A stretch of DNA of 64,000 nucleotides from Hymenolepis diminuta (lineage: Eukaryota; Platyhelminthes; Cestoda; Cyclophyllidea; Hymenolepididae): assembly GCA_900708905.1 (NCBI GenBank), contig CAADRB010000038.1, positions 856,814 through 920,813 on the forward strand, given 5' to 3'. A program made the translations under genes and the position numbers. The notes beneath the pieces are model-generated. The model did not search any database. It saw only the letters and a program-made list of their open reading frames with translations, and had not been told where the DNA came from. Below are positions 39,920-54,043 of the stretch, piece by piece; within the stretch, counting starts at the first letter, position 1; each line of letters opens with the position of its first letter.

Positions 39920-40075
39920 ATAAATATTAAAATCGTAAGTTCTTTTCAAACTTTCGTCGCCAAAACTTGCGATCTAAACGCTGATGTCCCGCCAAAAGAT
40001 GAAAAAGCAGAAGTTCCTAAAAAATTAAAAGTTCGGCAGCAAACATATTACTTTACACATAAACGAAGCAAATAG
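39920..40075 (+). CDS. Short coding-like frame without a start codon
   Basis: The frame is open for 51 codons between TAG at 39917 and TAG at 40073. From about residue 14 it reads KTCDLNADVPPKDEKAEVPK, then a basic tail, with proline, glutamate and aspartate uncommon in chance AT-rich translations. There is no ATG and no good acceptor; CGTAAG at 39939 is the only near candidate. A purine-rich, G+C-raised stretch continues to about 40200. It could be an exon relic or chance. The family is unknown. Confidence 0.12.
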   Translation: MNIKIVSSFQTFVAKTCDLNADVPPKDEKAEVPKKLKVRQQTYYFTHKRSK

Positions 40076-42867
40076 AAGTGAGAGAGTGCAAAAGAGAGAT
40101 TTAGAAAAGCTGACGAAAGTGGACCTCCAACGAAGAAGGCGGAGCTGAGACTATTTGTGGGGTCTTCTCGTAAACATGGGCTCCCCTTCCTGAATCTCAG
40201 TTACTAACTCACAATTATGCTAATTACCCGTTCTCACTCTGACCGAGATTTGAAACTCGGTCAATCAATTGTGTTCGTGTATGTTCATGTGTCTCACCTC
40301 ATTTTTATTAAGTAACAAACATAAATTGAAAGGCATTTGATTTGCTTGATTTAATTCAGATATTTTATGTGTTTATTAAATCCAAATGTTATATAGTATT
40401 TTTATTGAAAACGCGATTTCGATGGGAAGATGGACAATATTCAGTACAAAGTTCGCCGAAGAGTAGCAAAAATTAAATTGCATTATTTTCTTTAATAATG
40501 AGGATACTTCAGAAGCGTCCTTATTTTAAAAATTTTTATGGTTTGAGATATTTGATAATGGCAATCGAAGAATTATTTTGTTTTTCAATGCTAATTTCGA
40601 AGAGGATTGTTCTTAATCGTTTGAAGCATATAAATTTGTGGGAATTTTAAATCATACAAAATGGATTTTTAAGTATTTTGTTTATTAATTATCGTCCTTC
40701 TACTATGTTTATCTAAAAAGGGAATTTCGCTACAGTTGCACTAGAGACGGCCAGTTCTTCTCCATGAATCCAGCAATAGTGAACTCCTGCATATTTTGAA
40801 TTGAACATTCTCTTTGAGTTATAGGAATTTTACCCTTTCTCTAATATAGCCAGTGTACACGTCGATGTTGTTGTGATTCCTTTGAGTATTCAAAGCGTTT
40901 GCTGAGAGTTTAACGTACCAATAATATACATATACCTCAACATATTATACCTTTTATGAATGGAGTACATTTATTCTTAAATTTTCAGCTGTGGCAAATA
41001 AAAAAATGTGATACTGTATGTAATGAAAAAGTATAATTTCTCTGCAGTAAAATAAGAGCAATATATGTTCCAAATCAAAATGTTACAAAATTTCAGAAGT
41101 TATTACCATAACACATTATCATAAAACAAATTCTGAAAATTTTACCTCTATTTTAGATGTACTTATCGAATAATATTAATTATTTCTATAAAAATATATG
41201 TAATTAAATTAGAATATTCGCCTCTAAACCAAGAGCCCCACAAACTCAGTATAGCTCACAAGCAGATCACTATTATTTTGCCAGTTTATTTAAGCCGAAA
41301 GGCGCAGTTATATTTGCATCTAAATTGAGTGGTTGCAACTCAAAGTACACCTTTGTCTTTATGGAGTCAAATTTAGAACTTTGGAATAGATTTTACTTGA
41401 TTTGATTTCTAATAAAGACATGTTTAATGAAATTTATAATATTAATTTAAATGCATCGGATTCTATTACTTATATATTAAACCAAAACAATAATATCCCA
41501 CCTGATACAGCAAAGCCAAATAATAAAACATAAATTATTTTCATTAAGCTAATACCATGTGTGTGAACCATAGAAACGATGGATGTGGAGTGTTTCTGCA
41601 GGCAACAACACATTTGTTTTCGGCCTGTTTACGCTATTAGATCAGCCAAATTTATATCGGCATAATTTTCTCTGCATATTCTTAACTCGATCTCACATGA
41701 AAACTAATGGAATTACTTAAAAATATATGCTTTCATTTTCATTATTCCTTAATATTTCTAATAAGACACTCAAATGAACGTTTAAATATAAGTAAAGAAA
41801 GTGAATTGAATCATTTAAAAGTGAGCTAACGGATCCTGACTATCAAATGAAACATACCATGGTCAACCAATTCTTTTGACAACCGATAAACAAGCATAAT
41901 AATTGTTTGAGAGAATGTGTTTTTTATTAAACGAAAGCATTTTAATCGGAAATACTTTAAATTTATTGCTTTTACCATTTTTACGCACGGCAATTTTTAA
42001 TTTAACAATATTTTACTTTTAACTAAATATGTTCAGCAGGTGACTCATAGTTTGCAACTTCTATTAAAATTTAATCGACACCACTTCCTGGTCAGAAGAC
42101 ATATTTTATCTTCGGCAGGTAATAAAGCAATAACAATTCAGTTGCACTTGAGTGCGCATCTTTCACCGTTAAAGACTTTCAAACTCCATTCGGAAAGAAA
42201 CGCAATATATTTTCCCTCAGACACTATGACTAATGAGTAATAAGTGGAACGCCTCACTACTCACATTCACACGGTATATTTTATGTATACACATTGAGCT
42301 AATAAAAGATCAAGCCTCTGTTTAGTCTGGACAGGGTCCTTCTTCGCCGCCTGCCAAATTTCTGCAAGATATGTTCAAGCTAGTCAACCGGAACATTTGT
42401 ATTTGTGTCGAATATAAATTTGTTTTCTTTTACTCAGCAGTACTTATTGTGAAAGGGTAGTTGAATATTTGAATAAACCTTTTGTATAATAGGCTAGGTT
42501 CAAGGCCTAAAAAATTCGACCATTTGAAAACATTCTAATTGATTGGAAACAAGGCAGCAGTCGTATTAGGCTTTAGCTTTCCTAAGCAAAGGTTTGCCTT
42601 CGATTGTATTTTCTTAAACGAGTTTAAGCGTTGAATGACTTAAGTGGATTGTATTTAGCCTTAATTTTTGTGCTAAAAGATTGGATTGGGGCTTTACGCC
42701 ATTCCTAAAACTTACTGCTGGATTTAAATGATCAAATTAAATATTCAGACCGCAATTTATGGAAATATCAAAATTTATTATGATTAAATATATTTTTCGG
42801 TCTAATTCGGATTTTAAATACTATCGCATTCAGAAAGTAATAGTAACATCATAATAATGGATGCCGT
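40076..42867. other. Mostly AT-rich non-coding stretch
   Basis: Only the first 130 bases (purine-rich, 40080-40200) differ from the AT-rich background. No gene, repeat family or RNA is recognised. Confidence 0.5.
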
Positions 42868-42900
42868 AGTGGTGGCGCAGTGCTCAGCTTGCTTACTTGT
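42868..42900 (+). mobile_element. tRNA-derived SINE-like head fragment (A box)
   Basis: TGGCGCAGTGC at 42873-42883 matches the RNA polymerase III A box (TGGCnnAGTGG) at all but the last base. It is followed by TCAGCTTGCTTAC, the kind of D-arm and anticodon-arm text seen in tRNA-derived SINEs. No B box is visible in the expected place, so this is a truncated or eroded copy. It would fit end to end with the fragment at 56.05 kb (…TTGCTTAC here, …TGCCTACCATGCC there), so both may come from one family. Confidence 0.3.
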
Positions 42901-45681
42901 ATGTCCATCTGCACATGCCCAATGATGTAAATAATCAACCATACTGAATAATTTTCTTTACAAGAGAGGTAGCATGCTCTGTCCTTAACCAAGTCAATTG
43001 GAGTTTGAGCTTTGGAGTAAATGAAGCCAATAAAGATACTAATTATATTTGTATGGAACTTGGTTTGAAACAATTTTCAGTTGTAAAGTGAACAAAGTTT
43101 TATATAATTTTACTGTGAGCAGATGAGAATTATAATATTTTACTATTCTCTTATTTTATTATAATACAATAAATCAAATACAATACTATTTCATTTATTG
43201 GTTTCATGAAAATTTATTTACATAAATTATGCTTGCTTGGCCCAAATGAAGTTATTAACATAACTAGATCTATTCTTTATAAGTTGCCTTATTGGATCGA
43301 TTCAGCTTACTACGATATATTCTATAAGAATATTCAATAAGAAAGTTAGAACACAGGTTTAATATAGAGCTCACGTTGTATTAACAATGATTGAAAAAAT
43401 TCGTTGTGAATTAATTTGATACTCGAGTTGGCCTTGACTAAAGGATAGATATTCCTGAATTAAACACCTAAGAGGTTGTCAGGGTGCTAAGGAGAACAAT
43501 AGTCCTAAAGAGACACCATAAAGTTTTGCCCATCTAATTGCTAACCATTACGGTTTTCGTTTCACAAGGTCTTCATGAAAGTATTTTGTCCATAAAAATT
43601 GAAGGACTAATTTAAATTTAGGATAAAAATCATAGTTTTAGAAAGCAAAACTTAAATACTTGAGTAGGGTCAATTTTTAGGATTAAAATTAATAATACAA
43701 AACAAAAACAAAGGCTTTATGGACTTCCGAGTTTCTTAGGCTCCTATTCTATCAGATTAATAAGTTGTATAACCATTTAGATTTTAAAGGGATGATCAAA
43801 GGAGAGGATAGTTATGGATTATATAGTTTAATGAAACAATTATTTGTGTTAGTTTCAAATTTTAAATTCAAATGTTAGTTCGTTGTAAATTCCCTCAATT
43901 TCTAAACAAACACAACCATGATTTCTGGAAACATATGCCGAGGAAGACTGAACTTTTACTCCTTCAAGCTAGAGATCCAACTTTTTCTCCAAATTCTCTC
44001 TCGTGTATCCCCTTTCAGATTTGAAGGTAAAAAGTAATAAATGTTAAAATCGCCAGTCCTCGGAACTTCTCTCCTTTTACTTCTTGTACAGAGACTTTTT
44101 CACTTCACTGTATTCATTTATTCATTTTAAAGCTAAATGTATTTAATAAATGAAACACATTTTAAGGGAAGAATTCTCAGTTTATGAAATAGTTAATGTG
44201 TACTAAATAAGGTAAGAGTTGAGACCAAGACTATTTAAAATAGTAAATCTAATTAATTTTGACGTTAGAAATCTCTTGAACTATTTGATTAAAAATTAAA
44301 TTAAATTTGTGATCTAAGCAAGGTAAGGTATTCAAAACAGGAAATTAAAATTATTTGATTCTGCTATCAAAACACTTAGTGTCTTGAGAGGCAATTTTTG
44401 TAATTGAAAAAGCGTGGGTTTGTAATATATCTGTTTATTAAAAATTTTATTTTATTGTGACAAATTTCCACTATCAAGCTCATTTATTCTCTCTGGTAAT
44501 TCACAATATAATTAAAAAATAACTCATCTTTTCTACTAGTATATGTATATAAGTATTGACGATAAAATTTTGGAAAACTTACCTGATTTGATTGCAGACA
44601 ACATTGAAAAGGGGAACATGAAACAAATCTAATATGGTATAAAACCGAGAAGGGACTCAAGACGAAATAGATACTGAAGTAAGTATGTTCTTGGTATTCA
44701 GGGCCCGTTGATCAGTTAATTTAACTCCGATTGTTTGGTCATGGCACTTCGATTCATTTGCATCTTTATTACGTTTGAGGTTAGCAACAGTTCTTAGATT
44801 TGTGAATATGCATTTACATACACATAGCTTAAACTTTAAACTTCGTTTTTTCGTATCCTTTGTTTGTGAAATCCTGGACTAAAAGCGTTGCAGAATTTGT
44901 CCAATAAATATACAAATGCTAGCTACTGGGACTTGATGTTAAAATTTGCTTCCCTGTTCTGTAATATTTTACGAGCCATCATAGATAGTCTAGTCAATTT
45001 TTCTCAGCAGTTTAGTCCATTTTATTTAAAAACGAGCTGAATAAGGAGACGCAGCGCCCTCAGTATAATTTTTTATTAGTGGAGATCAAACTGAAACATA
45101 AAAGAATAGACATTGAAAAGCAAGAACTTCATTTGCTATTTGTAGCTTATATGAACTCAGGATTTTCCTGGCCATTAGCATTTAACGGTCTTAAAGTCGG
45201 TTGGAGCTTGGCTTTGAAGTTCATTGTGTAAAAATTCTTCTGAATATTAGTACCCATGAACAATGATATGCATTCAATTGTATTTTGCTAATTTTCCATT
45301 TCAAACCTCAGTTATTAGTTTTGCTTGAAGGTCAAAGATAAATTCTACCTGAAACTGCAATATCCTAGACGATTGTGCAGAAGCACATTTTCTGTCTGCA
45401 TATCGCACGGTCGTCAGTCATGTTGTCCTTTTTATCTCAGATTTCAACTGATTTTTGATCAAAATTTTCAAAAGGTTTTAAGTAAAATAAGGAAATTTTA
45501 TGAGATTTCGATGCAATAAATCAATAATACTCATACAATCTCAGCTCTCTAACATGGTATGACTAAGTGCACAGTAATCGGAACGATAATGATGACTAAG
45601 CGCCAATAAATCTAAATTAATTCCTTGATTTGGAACTGCTGATTCACTCGTGCGTCCATCTGAGTTCTATGACTTCCTTGA
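42901..45681. other. AT-rich non-coding stretch
   Basis: No frame, repeat or RNA is recognised beyond the possible SINE body that would follow the A box. Confidence 0.5.
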
Positions 45682-45867
45682 TACCGTAAGATTTTTCTCG
45701 TATGGTCAATTTGGTTGAGTAAAATGGAGACAAATTACCGTGAGAGCTGTGGTGAGAACGAGTTCGATGAGGAGGATATGACTCATTTCTCCATCGAGGT
45801 GTCTGGGATTTTGACACATTACTTATTCATGCATCTTTATGGGCGAACTTTGTGCTCGTCAATATGA
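45682..45867 (+). CDS. Coding-like island, acidic 48-residue frame
   Basis: Bases 45731-45830 are about 43% G+C. The ATG at 45724 opens a frame starting METNYRESCGENEFDEEDMT, strongly acidic and natural looking, ending at TGA 45865. The frame is open upstream to a TGA at 45679, so it could also be an internal exon entering after CGTAAG (45690). A possible donor, GAG|GTGTCT, lies just after the acidic part. After that point the translation becomes AT-rich in type, which fits an exon ending there. No family is recognised. Confidence 0.2.
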   Translation, partial: YRKIFLVWSIWLSKMETNYRESCGENEFDEEDMTHFSIEVSGILTHYLFMHLYGRTLCSSI

Positions 45868-48800
45868 ATCTGCATATTTGCCTACTTAAAGTGCAACTCA
45901 ACCGTTTTGGCCAAACTTTTACCAAAAGAATTTACCATCTTAAACGTAGGACTGGACAGAGTTGAATAAGATATCTAACCATCTCTAGTTTCAAACTGGC
46001 AAACAACCCTTATGTGTTAAACTGAAGGGTTATCAATTTCCATCAATGTCCTAATAGGATGTCTAGGATACAGATACTTTGTCTGGGAGTTTGTTTACAG
46101 CATTACAAGTTTTTCGGATAGGAAAAAAGACTGTCTGAGAAGAAGGGGGTAGTTAAAGCGTCCGAACCGCATGACAAATAGACAGGTGGTGAAAAATACG
46201 AACTACGTTTTTCATATGACCATTAGGCCATGGCGTGATGAGAGTAGTGAGTTTGTAAGTCCACACTTAATTATAAATTTTTTTGCTTTTACTGACATTA
46301 TCACCTAATAAGGCTAAATACATGTATTTTCAGTTAGATTTCTGAATGTTTTAATGTTGTTGCCATTATTTTTCATGAAACCCACCTATAAAAATCCGTA
46401 TTTGGGACTAAAATTATGCTGCTTCCATCAGATTGATTTTGAATTATTCGAATTTTATCATCATCAGTTTCATTTATTTCTTAAGACAGGCAAAAGTTTC
46501 CAAAGATACTAATTCGTAATCTGTATTTTGCAAAATTCACCTTAACATGGATTTATAATGACATTTTAATTCGCCTAATAATCACATTAGTTCAAAATGA
46601 ATTACCAGTACTCATTAGTTGAATTAATAGTTGCATTTAACTTGGGCGGAAGGAAGGTATTCTGGAAATAATCAGAGATATCGGCCATCTACATTAGTGA
46701 TTGTGCATCGACTTAGCAGATTTGTGAGTTTACTGCTGCGCCAATGATGCGCCAAGAATGATGAGATTATTTTTACTCTTTTATTGTATATAAAGCAGTA
46801 GAGACGCTTAAGTAAACTCTTGAGCCCTGCAGCATTATAGAAACGGTGATTGTCAGCTTAGCCGTCGGCCTTCAGCTGTCTGAAGAGATAAATTTTCAGA
46901 GCTAAGCCACTCAATCAGCCCCAAACATCAAAGATCTAAAATAACTAGCTGGGTTAAAAATGTCTTAAATTCGAAACATTATGCTATGTTATTGTTTGTC
47001 TTTTTTATAAAAAGCGAAGCAAACAATTTATAAATTTGGACGAAGAATTATATTCAGATGCCTTTGATGTACTGAATTAAATTCAATTTCTTTTCGGGCC
47101 GAAACTAATTCGTATAATTCTGCTGTGTTTCGCATTCAGATGCCCCTTATAATTAAAAGTTGTAATACTTTGCTTTGCTTTAAACTGTGTGTTACGTAAG
47201 TCTTGTTCTTAGTTTGTTCAGACTATTGTAACTGGGTGGCTGATCGTCGCATAGCAATTCCTGGGTATATTACATTTGTGCTTCCTTTGAAGTAAAGTCC
47301 TCAAGCTTTTCTTTTCAAAAAAATGGAGAAAGTGTAGTTTGTCATTGCATGTCAAAGAGCTTATGTAAACGTTCCCATAGTTTTATTTTGACAACTGAGA
47401 CGCCATTCAGAAACAATTTTGTCGGGCCGCATTTCTAAAAAAGGTGGACATGCTATTAAAAACAACTTTAATTGTTTACGTTTAAATGTTTAAAAGAGGC
47501 TCTAAATGGAGCGTTTTTTACATTGCAATTGAGAGAGGGATATGAGTCATCGGGTATGGCCGAAAATGCCTGCCTAGGTGTGGTCCGCTGTGCCCCTTCC
47601 CAATGCAACAAAAAATTTAAGATTCAATCATTTTTTCCTATTTATTTAAAGATCCGCCTCGAATTTGACATTTTTTAACAAATGGCCAATTTATGATGTT
47701 TTCCTGCATTAACTTTGCATTTGAAAACTTAAACGGGCAAAAATCAAATTTGTTTAAATGCTTCTAAAAGTATTTTGGCGAGCGAATTCAAACTCAGTAA
47801 TGTTGTTCTAAAAAATTGTAAATTTTGCAGTTTCATTAATTTATTTTATTCTATTTCAGGCAGAAACGAAAAGTTACCCGATGAAGCAGTTTTTACGAGA
47901 TTTATGGTTGCAATTATGATATCTTGTAATGCATACATTTTCAAAATACATAAGTAATTTTCATGAAATTATTTTATTACGTTTCAAAGACGTTAATTTT
48001 GAGGAATTAATAGAAGTATTTTGTCAGACATTTCTCTTCATTAATTACAATGGATCAAAGCTATTTTATAATCTACCCTCTACTGTAGATAAAGAAAATA
48101 ACATTCAGATTATATGTAAGTGATGAAGTTAAAAATAGAGAATTCGAGTATAATTTTATGGACAGAAAATTTTAATCCTGAAAATAAGACTAACATAACC
48201 ACTCTGAAGAGAATTTGTTCAATTTCTGATATACTTTGTTCCTCTACCAATCAAGGTAGGACTTTTGAAATAGTCGATTGCGAAAATATGCGTGGACGCA
48301 AAATTTAGTTTAGTAAAATTGTTACCAAAGGTTTGGTGAGTTCAGAAAGCAATTCGAATTAAATTACCACTCGCGATGTGCCAAATCCAGAGAGTTTTAG
48401 TAACAAAGAGGGATTAATCACATTTAGGGCTCAAGATATATCCTGAAATTTCATTCCCCATTTCTCCACTAAAGTAGATACTTATTAATCACATCATGCT
48501 TGATTAACATAAATCTTTGACATGATTCTTTAATGATCTAATTTGGTCAAATGGACATTGAAAATTAATAAATAAATACTGTTATCCATTTCCGGAATCA
48601 TTCAACAAATTGTAAGAGTACGGAGGGAATAACAATTAATCAGTCGAAACTATTACTGCTTTTATAAATATTGCCAAAAGTGAATTAAGTAATCTACATT
48701 GTATACATTACTGAACTTTGAAAAAGAAGAATTTTATCTGATGTAATATACATTTTAGTGGTTAAAATACGATATCACATGATATTTTATTAATGTGAAC

Positions 48801-51451
48801 GACTTTTGAAATGTCCATGTTGGTGACCAAATATTTTACGCTGTGCTCAGTGTAACCCCTAATTTTGCATCTGAAATGACACTGACTAGCTCTGAAATCC
48901 GTGAATGAAAGTGTGTTAGCATTTGTAAAAGCCGGTATTCTATGTACGTTAGGTCCTTACAGTTCTCTGAGTTTTTACCTTATTCACAGAATTATACAAA
49001 TACGCCTTACACTAAGAGACTTCCAAATCCCAATTTCCGACCATATTTTGCCTCCACTTTACTTATTTACTTCTAATTTTACAATAGACCTTGCTCGATG
49101 CAACCCTGACTCATTTCCAACTAATTATGATTGCAAAACATCATATTAATTTAGAACGGTTAGAGCACGACTAGATCTCAAAATACTTCTGTCGTCAAAA
49201 AATAAGTAATATTCAGTCATAATTATAATTAAAACTAACATCCACTAAGTTATTTATGAAATAATTTTTCTTTAAATGCGCGTTAGATAGTTAAACTGTG
49301 TGAAGTTGAAATTGCAGCCCACTTACTACTTTATTTTATATTTCATTGTCATAGCCATGATGAGAAATATTATGTGGGCATAAGAAGGTGAAATTTTTGG
49401 AACAGCATGTGATAAGCCAAAAAATCATAAGCTAAGCATCTACTTCCCAAATTCCGAATAAAGTCACAGTTCTTATACATATTGAAATAGTTAATAAGAG
49501 ATCCACATAAATTGGGTAAGCATGCCAGGTTCAAAGGAAATTTATAAGGTGGTTGCTTCACCATCCTCTAAACTACATGACAGAAAGGTCACCGTTACAT
49601 TTGCGGAAGCACATCAAAGCCAGTCAGCACAAGCCGCCCATAAAACCAACCTATTATCCCCATTGATAGTTCAGTTGGAAGAGGTGGGAGCTTAAAAGCA
49701 TTATCATACATGCATGGATAGAGTAATTATAATAAAATTACTTGCGTTTTTATACCACTTCGTTACGAAACATCTCTGTTTAGTATTTTCCAATGAGTCG
49801 CTCATCTTGACAGACAATAAACAACCTACACTAAAGTTATATGAAAACCAGTATAGTTAATCAAATAAAATATACAATGAAGTAAATTCTGGGATTTCTT
49901 ACCTCATTCTGACGTACTGCGAAGATCAACTATTCTCTTTTATGTAATTATTATCCGCGACAATGAAAAAATTTGGGATAATATTTAAACGCGAGAAATT
50001 GTAAAAAAATCTAGCAAGCGATGAGTGACTCAGGGTCGAATGGGGTAGACAGTGAAGTCCATCTGTCAGTAGTCATACATTGAATTTTAGAAACATTTCG
50101 CTGTTCACGTTCTTAAAGGGGACAGAATTCACTGTATTCAAATGTTCTTAGGCTCGATTCTGATCCTTGAGGGTCTTCATGTCCAGAATATTCCGATCTT
50201 ATTGGAAGGTTGATTTAATTAAATAATTGTCCACGCTCATGAAAAAATGATTTTATCTTTATACATCACGTAGCAGGCAGATGAGATTAGCAAATCCACC
50301 GTTTTTATTAGCTCACTTCGCAAGATATAGTCCATTTTTGGGACATACTACCGATACAGACGTATTTGGAAGGGGCTAATAACATCACCTGTTTCCTATA
50401 AATAGTCCAAATTTTATAATCAGGAAACACATATAATGGCACTAGAGCTTTCATTCATTCATGGTAATAATTTCCCCATAAAATTATAAGTAGCTGTGCT
50501 TTAAGTGTTGACTGATATTATACACGCCAGATATATGTCGAAAAACAACTTGATTGGAGAAAGAATAAACAATTACGTCTAACACTCACAATCTTCATGA
50601 TAGGGGGAAATGAAAATGCTACCATGTCTTCTCCTTTTTAGACAAATTTGAATTTGCCGTATAAAGAGTCAGCAGATTAATTCGCAGAACGTACTGAAAC
50701 CGTGGATTAATAAAGCGACATTAAGGATGTCGGTGGCGTAGCAGAAACATGCTTTTCAATTAATCAGAGAGCAAAGTAAATATTAGCCTGATCGAAGATA
50801 TCTAAATCAAATTCGTTTTAGCGAAAGATAAGCATTCAGTTACTATTCTTACAACAGACCTGACTTACAGGTGAATTAATAAATGCATCTTAAGATATAC
50901 TAGGCTTATGAAGATAATATTAATTTTTTTAATGTTAGCAGAAATCTCATGCCCGGTTTCGGTTTTGTTATGAAGTTTTCTCAAGAAAGACTTCACTTTC
51001 ATACACAGAATTGATACTAAGATAATAATTCGCCAAATATTTTCGAACTTAAGTAACTGAAATAGACGAAGACTGTAGCAGACTACTTATTTTATAATTG
51101 AGCTCATAGATGTACAGTAAATAAGCTCTAGTTTGGTAGCAGAGTAAAGTCAAATCCGAAGGATTTAAATATCTAGGGGTATGGATAAACGGTTTGGAGG
51201 CCAAGGGATTGGTCATAGACAGAAATAAATGAAGCTCAAAATTAAGAAATTAGAAAAGTGGAACAAACGGTAAATTAATAAGTTTAAGTCGGAAGGCAAA
51301 TTCGATACCCAAAACATCTTTTCAAGACCAGGAAGTTGAAATTAAACCCGTGCTGTTTTATCTAAAATTAACTTACTGTTTCGCTTTATAATAAACTTGC
51401 AAGTAGCTGGCATTGTTTGCGGTCAATTGGTTCACTTAATGATGTTGATAA
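45868..51451. other. Mostly AT-rich non-coding stretch
   Basis: A 68-codon plus frame at 47472-47678 crosses a small G+C-raised patch (47540-47610, reading REGYESSGMAENACLGVVRC) with a donor-like CCTAG|GTGTGG. This is the only coding-like spot and it is weak. A possible A box, TGGCGTAGCAG, lies at 50734-50744. Confidence 0.45.
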
Positions 51452-51492
51452 TAATAGTTAATGAACCGCTATAAAAGCGGTGATTACTATTA
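51452..51492 (+). promoter_or_regulatory. Long hairpin with a TATA box in its loop
   Basis: TAATAGT, AAT and ACCGCT on the left pair with AGCGGT, ATT and ACTATTA on the right, giving about sixteen pairs with one bulged T and one small internal loop, around the loop ATAAA. The loop and stem spell CTATAAAAGCGG, a canonical TATA box with G+C flanks. An initiator-like TCAATT lies about 35 bases downstream at 51505. It may be a core promoter, a structured RNA, or both. No gene is tied to it; the nearest ATG frame (about 51582) has 26 codons. Confidence 0.3.
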
Positions 51493-53860
51493 AACCTGAT
51501 TTAATCAATTAGTCCAACTTGAGCTCTTTGGAGTTCACGCCCACCGGTTTATTTACAGTTAGTACATTAGAATTAGAATTCCATGAAATTTCAGACACAA
51601 GAAGGTTTAAAAGTATCTTTATTCAAAGTAATTAGAATTAGGAATCATTCATTTACATATTGAGTTTTCAATACAAATTTACAACTTTTCGCTCTGAGAA
51701 AACAACTGAAATCAGGTAGAAAAATTTCGGTAAGAAATAAGGAGAGAGAATCAAAAAGATGGCCTCCAAAAAGCTACTTCATTTGATTTCCTGACTCAGT
51801 TTTGAAGTATTCACTAATTCTCTGCTTCATAATCCGAAATTCGAAGTTTGAAATTCGCCATCTGGATTGTTGACCGATTTATCGTCCACAATCTGCAGAC
51901 TTTATCATCTTTTTAATCAAATTTTGACTAAGTTGAGGATCAAAATACCTTCAAAGAGCTGAAGTTTCATTTTCTTTTGATAAAACATAGTGTGACACAG
52001 ACAAATAAATTCTAGTGCCCCAATTGCTCAAAACCTCTTTTTGCTGACTCATAATTAAACAGATATTTATCAATTGAAGTTTTATTATGTTTACTTAAAG
52101 TAAGTGAAATTTTAGCGTTTGTCGTCTGATTTGAAATTCACGCAAGTAATAAAATTTCCATAAAATTCGTTTCTAAATTTTATCTTTTTTGTCAGTAATT
52201 CGGTTAAAAGTAGTCTCAGCTATTTAAGTAATCACTCTGGGGTGACCAATATTAAAGTAATCGAAAACAATAAAATGCCTTTGTTTATATCACTAATACA
52301 AATGTGGCGAAGAAAGTTAGAAATATTAAAACTGCCTCAAGAAAAGAAAGAAGTCCAGTTACTTAAGCCTAAGAACTTATTATGATTTAACAAAGCCGTA
52401 CATCTTTGATCATTAATTCATTGAAATTTATTTGTGAATGTTTCAGTTGCGAATAAACTGAAGTTGCATGATTGACTAAGGATTCATTTTAACCGCTAAA
52501 TAAGCTCCGAATATTGGATACGCAGTCTCATCCATGAATCTAGAAATAATTTTATATCAATTAAAAATTAAAACACTACAAAGTGGTTTATAATTATTTT
52601 CTAAATATGGATATCTCATAGCTTCAGCAGTAAAAACAAGCTGAGTTTTTGAAGCTCGGACTTTATTATCGACTTCTTAAGCCTCTTTTCCGTTTCAGTC
52701 TCTATTGAATTCGTTGTTGATTCAACTTTCAACTTTTTCGACGACAGGTATCAGCGATTCGATGAAATTTATTCATAACTATTTAGTGTTCATGTACGAA
52801 GGCTTCTTATTTTTTCTTAATATTCCGAATAATTACTTACAGTTAATGATGCAGTTTACATAAATTATTTAAATAATTTCAACTTTCAGTCAATGAAAAT
52901 AATGACTTATAATGACAAAGAAGTACTTTTAGATGAAAGATTACAGTGAAAAAGAAATAGTTTGTTTGAAAATTACTAAGGTATTATTTGTAAAACACAA
53001 AGCCAAGTGATGGTCAAAGATTTAAGTCACAGTCTTTGGACAAGCTCAGACCTGTGCTCTCTCATGTATTGGTACATATGATTTAAGAACTCAACAGCGG
53101 CTCTTTTTCTAATCTCCTTTCATGAGTAATAAATTAGGTCACCGCCTTTAAAATCATACTTTGTTACTTCATTATTTACCTTTAATGCGCCTGTAGAAAG
53201 CATTTTATTTTCACAAATAGGCTTAATCTTGGAAAAGGATGAATTTCGAAGTGGTTTTAATGGGAAACCAACTGTTCAAACTAAGGCTTGGAACAGGTCT
53301 GGGAATTTAAAGGGTTTTAAACATAACTGCGCTAGATATATTATAATGAAACTGGTAAATGGATAAAGCAGAAACTAAGTCAATTCGAAGTCAACTGAAA
53401 AGTCACCATTTGCTATAATGGTCGGATATTCCATAAATAATTTGTGCAAGCGTAATTACCAAGAAAGTAAGTTGAACTTTACCCCTTTGGAATTTCCGTA
53501 AATGAATTTTCATTAATTATTGAAGAAATTGTATGCGATTTGTGAAATGAAGCAATAGCTAACATGTACTTTTACTAAATGAGAGGATACAATGTAAATG
53601 CTCAATGATAAAAATCTAGTAACGTGGATGGTCAAATGCACTGATTAATTCTGAATATCAAAGGGTACGCTAGAATTTAAATTTATAATAAAAAATGCTC
53701 CGGGATACTTTTACGATCAACACGCCGATATCCCAGTCCAAAGCAGAAAAACGTAAGTTTTCATTGTTAAAGTGATAACTTATTAGAGTTCAATTCGGAA
53801 TATGCACAGTATATAAAAATTCATATTAGTTTATATAAAGAAAATTAATTTATCGTCATT
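51493..53860. other. AT-rich non-coding stretch
   Basis: No coding-like frame, repeat or RNA is recognised. Confidence 0.5.
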
Positions 53861-54043
53861 TTGATAATACTGAAGAGGAATATAAATAATTATTGCATTG
53901 ATCAAGGAAAATATTTTATAATCTTTCACATCTCTATTTTCACCTTGACGGATGTCTTTCCCAAACCCAGGCCGAGTGCTCTTATCATTTCTCTGAATGA
54001 TTTTGCGATGTCTATAGAGCGATCATTGAAAAAAAGTTTGTAA
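53861..54043 (+). CDS. Weak coding-like frame of 60 codons
   Basis: The first half is AT-driven. From about residue 28 the translation reads TLTDVFPKPRPSALIISLND and on to a stop after a basic KKSL end, in a small patch of raised G+C (53940-54020). The start is TTG rather than ATG, and no acceptor of quality precedes the better half. The family is unknown; a chance frame is quite possible. Confidence 0.1.
   Translation: MIILKRNINNYCIDQGKYFIIFHISIFTLTDVFPKPRPSALIISLNDFAMSIERSLKKSL

Noticed and set aside
50734..50744. A-box-like TGGCGTAGCAG
   Set aside because: No convincing B box or SINE body downstream; kept only as a note.
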